From: Deinococcus sp. KNUC1210
GTDB lineage: Bacteria; Deinococcota; Deinococci; Deinococcales; Deinococcaceae
NCBI RefSeq assembly: GCF_022344005.1
Contig: NZ_CP092190.1
Location: 2,734,669-2,798,668, forward strand
Length of the DNA: 64,000 nucleotides
Reading direction: 5' to 3'
Part shown: piece after piece, positions 52,725-64,000 of the stretch
Layout: every line of letters begins with the position of its first letter
Position numbering within the stretch: position 1 is the first letter of the stretch
Notes under the pieces: model-generated
What the model saw: the letters and a program-made list of their open reading frames with translations, nothing else
What the model was told of the DNA's origin: nothing
The model's database searches: none
Program-made: the position numbers and the translations under genes

Positions 52725-54214
52725 TCAGACCTGCACTGGCGGCGCGGTTTCCCGGCGGCCTGGCCCGCTGCGTCCCCGCCTGAGCAGCAGGAGCAGCAGC
52801 GCCGCCACCGCCAGCAGGCCCAGCAGCAGGCCCGCGTTGCCCACCGACAGGAAGGTCAGCGGGGCCAGCACGATCAGCAGCAGCGGCTCCAGATACGGGC
52901 GGCCCAGTGCCAGCAGCCCCAGTCCCAGCGCCAGCACGCCGCCCAGCAGCTCGGCGGGCACCGGTGGCAGATACCCGGTCAGGATGCCGCCGAAACTCAG
53001 GCCCAGGCTCACGCCCAGCAGCGAGAGGGCCAGCCGCAGCGCAGGCAACGGCAGGCGGTTGAGATTGGCCCACAGCAGCAGCAGCCACGCGCCCAGTGCC
53101 AGGCTGATCGGGGCGAAATGCGCGACTTTGGAGAGCGTTTCACGCAGCGATCCCTGCTCGAAAACGACCGCTACATTCTGCGCGGTGATGGCATTCTGAA
53201 GCTGCCAGTGCAGCGTCTGGGGCCGCCGAATGCCGCCCGCTCGATGCTGGTGGGAAACAGGCTGTAGCGCTCGAATTTGGCGTTCTGGTCGGCCCGGATC
53301 GTCAGATCGAAGCTCTTGACCGGCTCGCGGCGCTGCGACAGGTCGTAACTCCAGCCGCGTGAGCCCTGATGCCGATACGTCACGGCGATGGTCACGGGGG
53401 CCCCGGCAGCCACGCTGCCTTCCCACACGCTGCCCTCCGACAGATCGGCGGCGCTGTACGGCTGCCCGTTCACCGTCATCGAGAAGCCCTGGAGCGTCCC
53501 GGAGCCGTTGGGCAGCGGAAAGGCGAATCGGATGGTGGCTGGGGTGTTCAGCGGATTCTTGAAACTGTACGTGCCCTGAAACGCGGCATTGTAGTAGCTC
53601 TGGCGGCCTCCTCCGGCGGCATCCACGAACTTCAGGTCGGTGCTGACCTTGCTGCTGTCGAGCACGATGTATTCCTGGGTCTGCAGGGTGGCCTCGCGGG
53701 TAAATACCACGTCCTGACCGCTGCGGGTGAACTGGTCGCGCAGCCTCACGATGTTGTCGGCGCTGGGGTCCTGAAGATACGGCGACAGCACCTGTACGCC
53801 GTCCTCACCGACGCGCCGCAGCAGGGCAGGCGGCAGCGTCAGGGTGCGGGTGTAGGTGCGCTCATTCAGATAGGTGATGGTAGGAGCCTGCTGCACCGTC
53901 TGAGAGGTGTTGGGGTCGGCAGTGTTGGTGTAGCGGGCGTGCTGCTGCCCACTCAGCTGCAGATCGACCGAGCGGCGCACGATGTCCAGCAGCAGCACGC
54001 CCGCGCCCAGAGCCAGCAGCGCCAGTGCCCAGCGCCCGATCTGTGCGGCGTTGGCGCTCAGGTTGCCCAGCACGCCCCGGAAGCGGTCGCGGTCGAGCAG
54101 CCCGATCAGCAGCAGCGCCACAAACAGGGCCGCCAGCAGCAGCGCCAGCGGAAATGCCACGTCCAGCACGTCACGCAGGGCCAACGACAGAACTTGAAGC
54201 GCGGTCTGAACCAT
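52725..54214 (-). CDS. Uncharacterised multi-pass membrane protein (about 496 aa, frameshifted)
   Basis: N-terminal membrane helices (LALLLAALFVALLLIGLL, ALALLALGAGVLLLDIV), a large extracytoplasmic beta domain (YTRTLTLPPALLRRVG, ALPLPNGSGTLQGFSMTVNG-like, SYDLSQRREPVKSFDLTIRA), then after a one-base shift in the G4 run at 53219-53222 several more helices (FAPISLALGAWLLLLW, LLGVSLGLSFGGILTGYL) and a basic tail. The order resembles CreD-like inner membrane proteins, but I see no firm match. Confidence 0.65.
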
Positions 54215-54367
54215 GAAAGCCTCCTGGGGCCAACAACAGCGAGCGGCACGATGAGCGGCTGGACATCGGACGTGGGCACAGAACCGGTGATGAGGTGGAA
54301 CTCTCTTCAGAGTAAGATACTCAGATGAGTACAGAAAGTTGGGCGCGGTGTTGCTCTAGCTTACGGT

Positions 54368-54865
54368 ATGCCTCCTGCGAGTATTTATGCCCTGCACGGG
54401 TTCCTGGGCAGTGGGAAGTCCACACTGGCGCGGCGTCTGGAACATGAAGTGCCTGCCCTGCGCTTGTCGAGTGACGACTGGATGGTGCAGCTTTTCGGCC
54501 CCGATCCACCGGAAGAGGTGTTCCGCTCTGGCCTCGCCAGGGTAAGCGCCCTGATTCGCCTTCAGGCCGAACGCGTGCTGAGCCTGGGCGTCAGCGTAGT
54601 GCTGGATGAGGGCTACTGGACACGTGCCAGCCGCGACGAGCTGCGAAGCTGGGCCGCCTCGCTGAATGGTGGACTGGGCGTGCCGCTTTTCCTGTACGCG
54701 GTCACGGTGCCGGAAGCCGAGGCCCGCGCCCGAATAGAGCGGCGCAACCACGAACCCGGTGCCCTGTTTGTCTCGCAGGCGACCTTCAGTGCCTTTCTGC
54801 CGACGTTCGAGGCCCTGCAACCCGACGAGCCCCGTCCTGTGAGCTCCCGCGCTGATCTATCCTGA
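54368..54865 (+). CDS. P-loop kinase (zeta/AAA-type, small)
   Basis: 165 aa. Walker A ALHGFLGSGKSTLARRLE; LSSDDWM resembles the substrate Asp of zeta-like/AAA_33 kinases; VVLDEGYWTR then an Arg-rich lid (ARARIERRNHEPGALF). No antitoxin partner is adjacent, so a nucleoside/phospho-transfer role is more likely than a toxin. Confidence 0.75.
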   Translation: MPPASIYALHGFLGSGKSTLARRLEHEVPALRLSSDDWMVQLFGPDPPEEVFRSGLARVSALIRLQAERVLSLGVSVVLDEGYWTRASRDELRSWAASLNGGLGVPLFLYAVTVPEAEARARIERRNHEPGALFVSQATFSAFLPTFEALQPDEPRPVSSRADLS

Positions 54866-54868
54866 GGC

Positions 54869-55453
54869 ATGTCCGAACAATCCAGTATCTCTTTTCTGCA
54901 GGTTCCCGGCGAAGCGGAAGCGGCACCCGAGATCCAGAAGCTGTGGAGCAAGGCGCAGGCCAATCTGGGCTTCGTGCCCAACGTCTTCCGGGCACAGGCG
55001 CTCAATGGAGCACAGTTCAGCGCGTGGTGGTCGTATTTCAACCTGCTGCTGAACAAGGAAGGGTTTTTGCCGCCGGTCGAGCGCGAAATGGTGGCGGTGG
55101 TGGTCAGCAACATCAACCGCTGCGTGTACTGCGCGGTGTCGCACGGAGCAGCTCTCAGAAGTCTGCTGGCGGCGGCGGGGCAAGATCCTGCCCTCGAAGC
55201 GCTGCTGGCGGTCAATCATCGGCAGGCGGCCCTCGAACCCCGGCTCGCCGCCATGCTCGACTTCGCTGAAACGCTGACCCGCACGCCCGAACAGATGCGC
55301 GAAAGCCACCTGGCCCCGCTGCGGGAACACGGCCTGAGCGACGCACAGATTCTGGAGCTGACACAGGTGATCGGCATGTTCAACATGACCAACCGCATTT
55401 CCAGCGCCCTGGGGTTCGTGCCGAACGACGAATATCACCGGGAAGGGCGGTAA
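54869..55453 (+). CDS. Peroxidase-related protein, AhpD/carboxymuconolactone decarboxylase-like
   Basis: 194 aa. The [12 protein letters not shown] motif is the redox-active CxxC-(x)3-H of AhpD-like proteins; preceding helix [16 protein letters not shown] is characteristic. Likely alkylhydroperoxidase or disulphide-reducing activity. Three bases after the kinase gene and overlapping the next gene by one base (TAATG). Confidence 0.87.
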   Translation: MSEQSSISFLQVPGEAEAAPEIQKLWSKAQANLGFVPNVFRAQALNGAQFSAWWSYFNLLLNKEGFLPPVEREMVAVVVSNINRCVYCAVSHGAALRSLLAAAGQDPALEALLAVNHRQAALEPRLAAMLDFAETLTRTPEQMRESHLAPLREHGLSDAQILELTQVIGMFNMTNRISSALGFVPNDEYHREGR

Positions 55454-55734
55454 TGCCGAAGCTGGTGCGCGACCGGATTCCCGAGCTGTTCGGCGGGCGC
55501 GTCCTGGCGGAACTGAGCGGAGAAGCCCACGCGGAATCGCTGCGGGCCAAGCTTCAGGAAGAGATGGGCGAGTTCCTGCAAAGCGGCGAGCCGGAAGAAC
55601 TGGCCGACGTGCTGGAGGTGCTGCATGCGCTGGCAGCGCTGCAAGGTCTGACGCCCGCTGGTCTGGAACATCTGCGGGCCACCACAGCCGCGGCACGCGG
55701 CGGGTTCGGGCGCGGGCTGTGGTGGACGCCCTGA
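55453..55734 (+). CDS. MazG-like/phosphoribosyl-ATP pyrophosphohydrolase-like protein
   Basis: 93 aa. LVRDRIPELFG, then LREAKLQEEMGEFL-like helix (SLRAKLQEEMGEFLQSGEPE) and ELADVLEVLHALAAL give the E-x-x-E...E-x-x-D metal site of all-alpha NTP pyrophosphatases. Probably a house-cleaning nucleotide hydrolase. Confidence 0.85.
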   Translation: MPKLVRDRIPELFGGRVLAELSGEAHAESLRAKLQEEMGEFLQSGEPEELADVLEVLHALAALQGLTPAGLEHLRATTAAARGGFGRGLWWTP

Positions 55735-55818
55735 CCACAGCAGGCTTCAGGAGCTTTTCTCAAGATTCCTCTCTTCTATGTTCGATGTTGACGGCAGAAA
55801 TAGGTATACCGTGTTCTC

Positions 55819-57000
<1,182 letters not shown>

Positions 57001-57565
57001 TCTGTCCCCGGTGGCTCACCTCGTCTTCCATCACATGGAACCATGCCCAGTGCTGGTTCATATCTTCGAAGCCCGGTGCAGCGATGCGCGACGCCAGCCA
57101 CGCATCGTCGCGTTTTGCCAGTTCGTGCAGGGTGGCGGCGCGGCTCTGCTCCAGTTCACTCAGCAGGCTTTCCAGCGGGCGATCAAACACCCGCCCTCCT
57201 TCCTCTCCGAAGGTCATGGCTCCTCTGTAGGGCGCATATTCGGGCATGTCGAAAGGGTCGCCGCCCTGAAAGCAGACCGCGTGATACAGCCGGTCTGTGG
57301 CAGCGATATGCGCCAGCAACATCCCGACGGAGTTGGAAAATCCGTCGGGAATGGCGTCCAGCTCGACTTTTGTCATGCCCTTCACGGCCTGCACGGTGGT
57401 CATGCGGGCGTAGTTCATCATCTCGACCAGTGCGCCGATGCTGGGCGTGTACTCCGGCTGGGGTTCGATACGGCACCAGCGAGACGGGTCGGCGGCGTGT
57501 TGGGGGTCGGTCATGCTGTCAGGATAGCGGTGCGGCGGGAGAGGGAGGACAGAGCAACGATCTCC

Positions 57566-58402
57566 TCAGTATTTGTAGAAGCCCTCGCCGCTCTTGCGTC
57601 CCAGCAGCCCCGCCTGCACCATCTTCCGCAGCAGCGGACTGGGGCGGTATTTGTCGTCGCCCAGCCCTCTGTGCAGCACCTCCATGATGCTCAGGCAGGT
57701 GTCGAGCCCGATGAAATCCGCGAGCGTCAGCGGCCCCATCGGGTGATTCATGCCCAGCTTCATGATGCCGTCGATGGCCTCCTTGTCGGCCACGCCTTCC
57801 ATCACGCACTGAATCGCCTCGTTCAGCATCGGCATCAGAATGCGGTTGGACACGAAGCCGGGGAAGTCGTTGCAGGTCAGCGGTGTCTTGCCCATCTTCT
57901 GCGCCACGTCCAGCACCGTCTGCGCCGTTTCGTCGCTGGTTTTGTGGCCCCGGATCACCTCGACGAGTTGCATGATCGGCACCGGGTTCATGAAGTGCAT
58001 GCCGATGAAGCGGTCGGCCCGCCCCGACGCACTGGCGAGCGCGGTGATCGGGATACTGCTGGTGTTGCTCGCCAGGATGCCGCCCGGTTTGACGATCTCG
58101 CCCAGCGTGCGGAACAGTTCGGCCTTGATGCCCTCGTTTTCGACAATCGCTTCCACCACCAGATCGGCATGGGCCAGCGCATGCAGATCGGTGGTAAACG
58201 ACAGGCGGGCCAGGATGTCGGCGGGCGTTTCTGGGAGCTTGCCCTTTTCGTGCAGGCGGGCGAGGCTCTTTTCGATGCTGGCCTCTCCCTTCGCCAGAAA
58301 TTCATTGTTTACATCCTGCACCATCACGCTGAAGCCGGACTGCGCTGCAACCTGAGCGATTCCAGCCCCCATCTGCCCCGCACCGATCACGGCGATATTC
58401 AT
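57566..58402 (-). CDS. hbd: 3-hydroxybutyryl-CoA dehydrogenase
   Basis: NAD-dependent oxidation of 3-hydroxyacyl-CoA. Rossmann [15 protein letters not shown] at the start, catalytic [15 protein letters not shown] region, [20 protein letters not shown] with the second-domain interface, and [15 protein letters not shown]. 278 aa, normal. Overlaps the upstream small gene (ATGA). With the thiolase it suggests fatty acid or butanoate metabolism. Confidence 0.94.
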   Translation of the reverse strand: MNIAVIGAGQMGAGIAQVAAQSGFSVMVQDVNNEFLAKGEASIEKSLARLHEKGKLPETPADILARLSFTTDLHALAHADLVVEAIVENEGIKAELFRTLGEIVKPGGILASNTSSIPITALASASGRADRFIGMHFMNPVPIMQLVEVIRGHKTSDETAQTVLDVAQKMGKTPLTCNDFPGFVSNRILMPMLNEAIQCVMEGVADKEAIDGIMKLGMNHPMGPLTLADFIGLDTCLSIMEVLHRGLGDDKYRPSPLLRKMVQAGLLGRKSGEGFYKY

Positions 58403-58707
58403 AGTTGCTTTTCCCCTCTGGCTGTCTTGATTCTGGAAACGATGTCTTGCACACCCAGGAGCATCTTCATGCCGCGCTCTCCCTGAGAGCTGTACATGTG
58501 AAGGGTCACCTCAATGCCTGTCAAAAACTCCTCGCACTCATCGGCGGAGAGTAGCTGCAAATCTATCTCCCCGTGTTTAATCGCCTCTGCCAGCTTATTT
58601 TTAAAGGACAGATCTGTCGTGACTTCTTGAGTGCGAGTGCAAAAATGACGTAGCAGGTGATTTGAAACGCAGTCCTCTTCCAAAAGATTATAAATAATCT
58701 TCGGCAC
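58399..58707 (-). CDS. Uncharacterised small protein (102 aa)
   Basis: GTG at 58707 just after the YciI stop, with GGTGGAG upstream. Helical, charged, AT-richer than neighbours: [60 protein letters not shown]. Not recognised. Coupled to hbd by ATGA. Confidence 0.65.
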   Translation of the reverse strand: MPKIIYNLLEEDCVSNHLLRHFCTRTQEVTTDLSFKNKLAEAIKHGEIDLQLLSADECEEFLTGIEVTLHMYSSQGERGMKMLLGVQDIVSRIKTARGEKQL

Positions 58708-58708
58708 T

Positions 58709-59023
58709 TCACTCCACCAGCGGCACACCGTCTATCTCAATCCCACGCCCGCGCTTCACTGGCGTAAAGGCGGTATAGCCGTACTCCGAGCAGCCTTCCA
58801 GGACAAAGGGGTCCTGTGCAAACACGGCTTCCAGCTCTGCCTGCGTGTCGGCCTTTGCCAGAATGACGCCGCCGCTGCTGTCGGCCTTGCGCCCCGAGAC
58901 CAGAAACAGGCCACTGCGGTAGTGCTGGTCGAGCCATTCGCGGTGGCGCGGCGTGACGGCGGCGATCTCGTCGGCACTCTTCAGGTATCGGCTGACGATC
59001 ATAAACAGGGTGGGGGCGCTCAT
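58709..59023 (-). CDS. YciI family protein
   Basis: 104 aa. [58 protein letters not shown]: ferredoxin-like YciI fold with the conserved His-Asp pair region (PRHREWLDQ). Members are small hydrolases/dehalogenase-like. Follows the thiolase gene. Confidence 0.82.
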   Translation of the reverse strand: MSAPTLFMIVSRYLKSADEIAAVTPRHREWLDQHYRSGLFLVSGRKADSSGGVILAKADTQAELEAVFAQDPFVLEGCSEYGYTAFTPVKRGRGIEIDGVPLVE

Positions 59024-59027
59024 GGCT

Positions 59028-60209
59028 TCAGCTTACCCGCCGCACAGCCATCGCAAGGCCGTTGCCGCCGCCCATGCACAGGGTTGCCACGCCGATCTCT
59101 CTGTCCTGCTGCTTCAGCGCACTCAGCAGCGTTACCAGAATTCGTGCGCCGCTTGCCCCGATGGGGTGCCCCAGTGCCACCGCGCCGCCGTTCACGTTGA
59201 CGCGCCCGGCATCCAGACTCAGTTCGCGCATGACCGCCAGACTCTGCACGCTGAAAGCCTCGTTCAGCTCCCACAGGTCCACGTCGTTCGTCGTCCAGCC
59301 CAGCTTTTGCAGCAGCTTCTGAGTGGCGGGAACGGGCGTCATCATCACCCATTCCGGGTCGAGGCCGCCGGTCGCGTAGTCCACGATCTCGGCCAGAGGC
59401 GTGAGGCCCTGTGCGTGCGCTGCCTCCTCGCTCATGATCAGCAGGCTGGCGGCTCCGTCGTTCAGGCCAGGTGCATTCCCCGCCGTGACGCTGCCGCCCG
59501 GCTTGAAAGCGGGTTTCAGCCTGCCCAGGCTCTCGGCTGTCGTTTCGGGGCGTGGGGCCTCGTCGCTGGAAATCACCGTGTCGCCCTTCTTGCCCTTCAC
59601 CGTCACCGGCACGATCTCGTCGGCAAAGCGGCCCGCCTCCATCGCCGCCGCCGCCTTGGACTGGCTGTGCAGCGCGTAGGCGTCCTGTTCCTCACGAGAA
59701 ATGGCGTACCGGTCGGCCACCCGCTCTCCGGTCATGCCCATGCCCTCATCGCTGATGCTGCACCACAGGCCGTCCTGGGTGTTGGCGTCGATCACCTGCC
59801 CGTTGCCTGCCCGCAGCCCTTTTCTGGCTCCTGGCAGCAGGTACGGCGCGTTGCTCATGCTTTCCATGCCGCCTGCCAGCACCGCGCTCTGATCGCCAGC
59901 ACGAATGCTCTGGGCCGCCAGAATGACCGCCTTCAGGCCGCTGCCGCAGACCTTGTTGATGGTCAAGGCTCCAGCCGCGCTGGAAATCCCCGCCCGGATG
60001 GCGGCCTGCCGCGCCGGGTTCTGCCCGCTGCCTGCCTGCACCACCTGTCCCATGATGACTTCTTCGATGGAATCGGCGTTCAGGCCGCTGCGCCTCAGGG
60101 TTTCGCGCAGGGTGATGCTGCCCAGTTCCACCGCCGACACATCCGAAAGTGCGCCCAGAAACCGTCCGACAGGTGTACGCGACGCCGCCACAATGACTGC
60201 TTTTGACAT
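59028..60209 (-). CDS. Acetyl-CoA C-acetyltransferase (thiolase)
   Basis: 393 aa. Catalytic Cys in [17 protein letters not shown] (about 90), [39 protein letters not shown] with the catalytic His, and the second Cys in [16 protein letters not shown]. Condenses or cleaves acetoacetyl-CoA/3-ketoacyl-CoA. First gene of the operon with YciI, a small protein and hbd. Confidence 0.95.
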   Translation of the reverse strand: MSKAVIVAASRTPVGRFLGALSDVSAVELGSITLRETLRRSGLNADSIEEVIMGQVVQAGSGQNPARQAAIRAGISSAAGALTINKVCGSGLKAVILAAQSIRAGDQSAVLAGGMESMSNAPYLLPGARKGLRAGNGQVIDANTQDGLWCSISDEGMGMTGERVADRYAISREEQDAYALHSQSKAAAAMEAGRFADEIVPVTVKGKKGDTVISSDEAPRPETTAESLGRLKPAFKPGGSVTAGNAPGLNDGAASLLIMSEEAAHAQGLTPLAEIVDYATGGLDPEWVMMTPVPATQKLLQKLGWTTNDVDLWELNEAFSVQSLAVMRELSLDAGRVNVNGGAVALGHPIGASGARILVTLLSALKQQDREIGVATLCMGGGNGLAMAVRRVS

Positions 60210-60306
60210 GCCGTCAGTCTAGCGCAGAGGCTAACGGTCGTTTGGTCCATGGCGCTACGGGCAGGCGTCACTGCCTCAGTTTCAGCAGGCTTCATCTGGC
60301 GTTTCG

Positions 60307-60360
60307 TCCAATGGAAGCAGGCGGCCAGAGCATCAATGCTGGCCGCCTGCTTCCGTTGGA
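60307..60360. terminator. Long terminator hairpin
   Basis: GGAAGCAGGCGGCCAG (60313-60328) and CTGGCCGCCTGCTTCC (60339-60354) are perfect; TCCAA/TTGGA extends them. Ends the minus-strand TMEM175-like gene. Confidence 0.85.
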
Positions 60361-60381
60361 CTCCCGGTTTCCGGAACGCCC

Positions 60382-60996
60382 TCAGTTTTTAGTTCGCCTG
60401 ATTTCTGCCTGTTCAAGAATGCGTTCGATACGCTTGTCGGGAATCAACCACATCAGGGCCACACCGATCAGCATGACGCCCGAGAGAATCACGCCCGCCT
60501 GTCCGAAGAAGGGAGACACGGTGGCGATCACGTAGGCCGCCACCGACAGAATGCCTTTTCGGTCGCTCGCGCCGCCTGTCGCCTGTTCGAGCAGATTGTT
60601 CTGGGGGTCGGCGCGCACAATCGCCACCACCAGCAGCGTATAGGCAGCGCCGCACATCAGGGCCACGAAGCCGTAACTGGTCATCGGATTGGCCGCAAAA
60701 TGGCTCTCGCCTGCCCACCCCGAAACGAAGGGAAACAGCGACAGCCAGAACAGCAGATGCAGGTTGGCCCAGAGGATGGTGCCGTTGACTCTCCTGACGG
60801 TATGCATCATGTGATGATGATTGTTCCAGTAGATGCCGACATAGATGAAGCTGATGGCGTAGGCGAGAAATTTGGGCCACAGCGTCCTGAGATCGCTCCA
60901 TTCATGGCCCTCCGGAATCTTGAGTTCCAGCACCATGATCGTAATGATGATGGCAAGTACGCCGTCCGAAAAAGCTTCCAGTCTGGATTTATTCAT
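60382..60996 (-). CDS. TMEM175/DUF1211 family potassium channel-like protein
   Basis: 204 aa, about six membrane helices. RLEAFSDGVLAIIITIMVLEL holds the family FSDGV motif, and YWNNHHHMMHTVRRVNG is the second conserved block. Bacterial TMEM175 proteins form K+-permeable channels. Single gene with its own terminator. Confidence 0.88.
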   Translation of the reverse strand: MNKSRLEAFSDGVLAIIITIMVLELKIPEGHEWSDLRTLWPKFLAYAISFIYVGIYWNNHHHMMHTVRRVNGTILWANLHLLFWLSLFPFVSGWAGESHFAANPMTSYGFVALMCGAAYTLLVVAIVRADPQNNLLEQATGGASDRKGILSVAAYVIATVSPFFGQAGVILSGVMLIGVALMWLIPDKRIERILEQAEIRRTKN

Positions 60997-61133
60997 CGGT
61001 CTTTGCTTCCTTTGAGTGAGATATTGAAACGCTGCATTGAGTTCAAAGAATGGAATCGGGAGAATAAAATCTGGAACGAGGTCGGTGATCGGTCACATCA
61101 GTCAACGGGATATCAATAGTGATATCAATAAAA

Positions 61134-61163
61134 ACAGTCAGCCCTGAACTACAGACTGACTGT
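61134..61163 (-). terminator. Terminator of the suf operon
   Basis: On the minus strand ACAGTCAG pairs with CTGACTGT, followed by TTTTATT, 17 bases after the sufD stop. Confidence 0.75.
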
Positions 61164-61179
61164 CACATTCCACCCTGGT

Positions 61180-62538
61180 TTAAGCTGCGCCGACCTTTTT
61201 GGCGATGATGCCTTCGATGTAGGCCACCACGCTCTTGAGAGGCACGCGGGTCAGCACGTCTTCCAGAAAGGCCGTGACGAGCATCTTTTCGGCCTGTTCA
61301 CGGCTGATGCCGCGTGAACGCAGGAAGAACAGCTGCTCCTGATCGACCGGCCCGGTGGTGCTGCCGTGCGAGCAGCGCACATCGTTGGCATTGATCTCCA
61401 GCTGCGGCACCGAGAAGTTGTGCGCCTCGCTGCTGAGCATCAGGGTACGGTGCTTCTGGTAGGCGTCGGTTTTCTGGGCATTCAGATCGACCTTGATCAT
61501 GCCGGAGAAGACCCCCACGCTCTGGTCGTCGCTGACGCCCTTGTACAGCAGGTCGCTGTGGGCGTTGGCGGCGGCGTGGTGTTGCAGGGTGTAGTGGTCG
61601 AAGTGCTGGTCTTCGTTGGCGAAATACAGCGCCAGCATCTCGGAATCGCTGCCCTGGCCGCGCAGATAGCTCTGCATCTCGGTGCGCGAAAGCGTGCTGC
61701 CCATCGTCACAACGAGGCTGTTCAGGGTGGCGTCCTTGCCCACGTCGCCGCGCTGCCGCTGGATGTGCGTCACGCCCTTGCCCCAGTTCTGAATGGACAC
61801 GTAGCGTAGGCGTGCGCCGTCCTTCACGACCAGTTCCACCGCGCCGATGGCGTAGGTGCCCGGCAGGTCTTCGCTGTCCTGTTCGTCGATAAAGGTCACG
61901 CTGCTGTTGGCTTCGGCCACGACCAGGGTACGGGTGGCGGTGTAGGTTCCGGCCTCGCTCATCACGCGGAAGGAGCCAAGTGGCAACTCGACTTCCACGC
62001 CACGCGGCACGTATACGAACGCGCCGTTGGTCCACAGCGCCGCCGCCAGCGCACTGAATTTGCCCTCGCTGGGGTCAGGCGATTTGCTGGGCGTGGTGCC
62101 GGGCGCGGCAATGGTGGTGTCGTCGGGCACCTCGGCAGGAACCACCGAATACAGGTACTGCTGCACCTTGTCGGGGTACTGCTCCAGGGCGGTCTTCAGG
62201 TCGGTGAAGATCACGCCTTTGGCGCTCAGTTCGGCGGGCAACTCGGTGCGGTACACCACATCCGGTCCGTCCAGCACCAGGAACGCGCCCACGTCGGTGC
62301 CGGTCAACCGCTCCTGCACACTCTGGGGCAGCGCCGACACGTCGGTCACGGTCTCACGCTTGCCGTGCGGGTGCAGCTTGCTGAAATCGATCTCGACCTG
62401 GGTGTATTTCCAGGCTTCCACGCCCTCATGCGGCACTTCCAGCGTGTTGAAGAGTTCCAGGCTTTCGCGGCGCTTGGTGGTCAGCCAATCGGGGCCGCCT
62501 GCCGCGAGCAGTTCGGTCGTAAAGGGGGTTTGGGTCAT
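61180..62538 (-). CDS. sufD: Fe-S cluster assembly protein SufD
   Basis: 452 aa. Forms the SufBCD scaffold complex. WLTTKRRESLELFNTLEVPH at the start, the parallel beta-helix core (YIRLGSFRV-like: VELPLGSFRVMSEAG, FIDEQDSEDLPGTYA), and the end GSTTGPVDQEQLFFLRSRGI with SREQAEKMLVTAFLEDVL. Lies downstream of sufB with two other small genes between. Confidence 0.93.
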   Translation of the reverse strand: MTQTPFTTELLAAGGPDWLTTKRRESLELFNTLEVPHEGVEAWKYTQVEIDFSKLHPHGKRETVTDVSALPQSVQERLTGTDVGAFLVLDGPDVVYRTELPAELSAKGVIFTDLKTALEQYPDKVQQYLYSVVPAEVPDDTTIAAPGTTPSKSPDPSEGKFSALAAALWTNGAFVYVPRGVEVELPLGSFRVMSEAGTYTATRTLVVAEANSSVTFIDEQDSEDLPGTYAIGAVELVVKDGARLRYVSIQNWGKGVTHIQRQRGDVGKDATLNSLVVTMGSTLSRTEMQSYLRGQGSDSEMLALYFANEDQHFDHYTLQHHAAANAHSDLLYKGVSDDQSVGVFSGMIKVDLNAQKTDAYQKHRTLMLSSEAHNFSVPQLEINANDVRCSHGSTTGPVDQEQLFFLRSRGISREQAEKMLVTAFLEDVLTRVPLKSVVAYIEGIIAKKVGAA

Positions 62539-62582
62539 GTGTCCTCCTGTGAAGCAGTGATACTGGCCGAAAGAGGCCGGAA

Positions 62583-62939
62583 TTATCCGAGAAACGATTC
62601 GACTTCGACGATGACGCCGAATGGTGTATTGAAATAGAAGGTCAGGCGTCCATGATTTTCACTCGGGCCTGCAATCTGGTAGCCACCTGCCGTCAGTTCG
62701 GCGTGAATGGCCCGCACCTGCTCGGGCGTGTCCTGCAAAAAGCCGATGTGAAAGACTTTCGGGTAAGACACGTCCTTGCTTTTGAAGACAGAGATCAGAG
62801 AACCGCCGTCATCGTGCAGAAAGGTCATGTTGTCGTTGCGGGGCATGCCTTCTGCCTGCTTGAGGCCAAAGTAACGCTCGAAAATCTCGACAGCGGTAGG
62901 AACGTCGGTTACGCCCAGATTGATGTGGTTGAGTTTCAA
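62583..62939 (-). CDS. VOC family (glyoxalase-like) protein
   Basis: 118 aa single VOC domain: KLNHINLGVTDVPTAVEIFE (first metal His), FHIGFLQDTPEQVRAIHAEL, and RLTFYFNTPFGVIVEVESFL with the C-terminal metal Glu. Starts 43 bases before sufD's mRNA neighbour. Activity not predictable. Confidence 0.85.
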   Translation of the reverse strand: MKLNHINLGVTDVPTAVEIFERYFGLKQAEGMPRNDNMTFLHDDGGSLISVFKSKDVSYPKVFHIGFLQDTPEQVRAIHAELTAGGYQIAGPSENHGRLTFYFNTPFGVIVEVESFLG

Positions 62940-62964
62940 GTGGACTCCTCAGTATCCTGCTTGG

Positions 62965-63335
62965 TCAAAAAGTATCCAGCTCAAAAACACGTCTGGAGCG
63001 GCGTTGCAGATAAGGAAGGAGAGCATCGGCAAGAGCCTCATGCTCGCCTACTGTGTCCAGAAAACAAATCTCAACTGCTCCGTAAAGCTCATCTACAGGC
63101 CCAGCAAGAACAGTTTCAATCAGCGAAGCCAGCTGTTGGAAGGAACGGTTTTGCCACAACTCAGGCTTCTCAGCCAAGAAATGGGTCAATTCCAGAAACA
63201 CGCCACATGGGCTGAAAACCCGCTGGCCCGCCTCTTCAGTAAAAGAGAGAGTCTTCAGAAAGCCATTCGCCAAAGGTCGGGAAGATGTTGCACAGGTCTT
63301 CCTGAATCTTGAGCGATGCCTCCGAAGACTCCATT
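62965..63335 (-). CDS. Uncharacterised protein within the suf operon (frameshifted)
   Basis: ATG 63335 gives MESSEASLKIQEDLCNIFPT and FGEWLSEDSLF; one extra base in the A4/T4 run at 63241-63244 breaks the frame, which continues TEEAGQRVFSPCGVFLELTH, AEKPELWQNRSFQQLASLIE, YGAVEICFLDTVGEH. About 122 aa joined. The pattern resembles DUF7674-like helical proteins; function unknown. It starts directly after the sufB stop. Confidence 0.65.
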
Positions 63336-63337
63336 CT

Positions 63338-64000
<663 letters not shown>

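Noticed and set aside
54368..54865. Zeta toxin
   Set aside because: The P-loop and Asp motif fit, but it is small and there is no epsilon-type antitoxin next to it.

Overview
The window looks like a Deinococcus chromosome or megaplasmid: high GC, a histone-like HU protein with a long Lys/Ala-rich N-terminal tail, a dcw cluster in the order murG-murC-murB-ftsQ-ftsA, and sufB/sufD genes of the expected type. The genus is inferred from gene content only.

Layout. 1-533: HU gene. 534-3103: gene-poor, with four 68-bp tandem repeats, a C-rich/G-poor tract, a decayed coding fragment and six 109-bp tandem repeats built from 54/55-bp half units. 3104-9421, mostly minus strand: unknown proteins, a three-gene ABC-2 exporter, a P-loop nucleotide-kinase-like protein and a nucleotidyltransferase. 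9469-26604: accessory but mostly GC-rich, with IS5 and IS630 remnants, several lipoproteins, a PrlF/YhaV toxin-antitoxin operon followed by a chagasin-type protease inhibitor gene, tRNA-Trp and tRNA-Asn, a CbrC-like protein and a GNAT acetyltransferase.

27194-42314: a 15-kb island bounded by two identical 47-bp copies of the 3' half of a tRNA (best read as tRNA-Val(GAC)). Its left part (with a first repeat just outside at 26.1 kb) is a run of small, mostly AT-rich single genes, nearly all followed at the 3' side by a palindrome of the form GTGACnnnTCAGCACG / CGTGCTGAnnnGTCAC, whose variable bases co-vary between the two arms. Its right part is a prophage remnant: a broken tyrosine integrase directly abutting a truncated tail-fibre/SGNH-hydrolase gene, then a lysis module (coiled-coil membrane protein, anchored protein, GH19 endolysin, holin-like protein, two lipoproteins) with AT-rich extra genes inserted, and a DnaA-box cluster near the right end.

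42315-64000 is ordinary chromosome: ftsA, ftsQ, murB, murC, murG (minus strand, overlapping starts and stops), a TPR protein, NAD(P)H-hydrate epimerase/dehydratase, a DUF4388 protein, a CaCA cation exchanger, a thiolase/3-hydroxyacyl-CoA dehydrogenase operon, a TMEM175-like channel, and sufD/sufB. ftsZ, usually next to ftsA, is not seen; the space after ftsA holds a terminator and the end of the island.

Caution: many genes, including ftsQ and the NAD(P)H-hydrate repair gene, are broken by single-base shifts, mostly in short homopolymers. Several are therefore probably assembly errors, and 'pseudogene' calls resting on one such shift are provisional.
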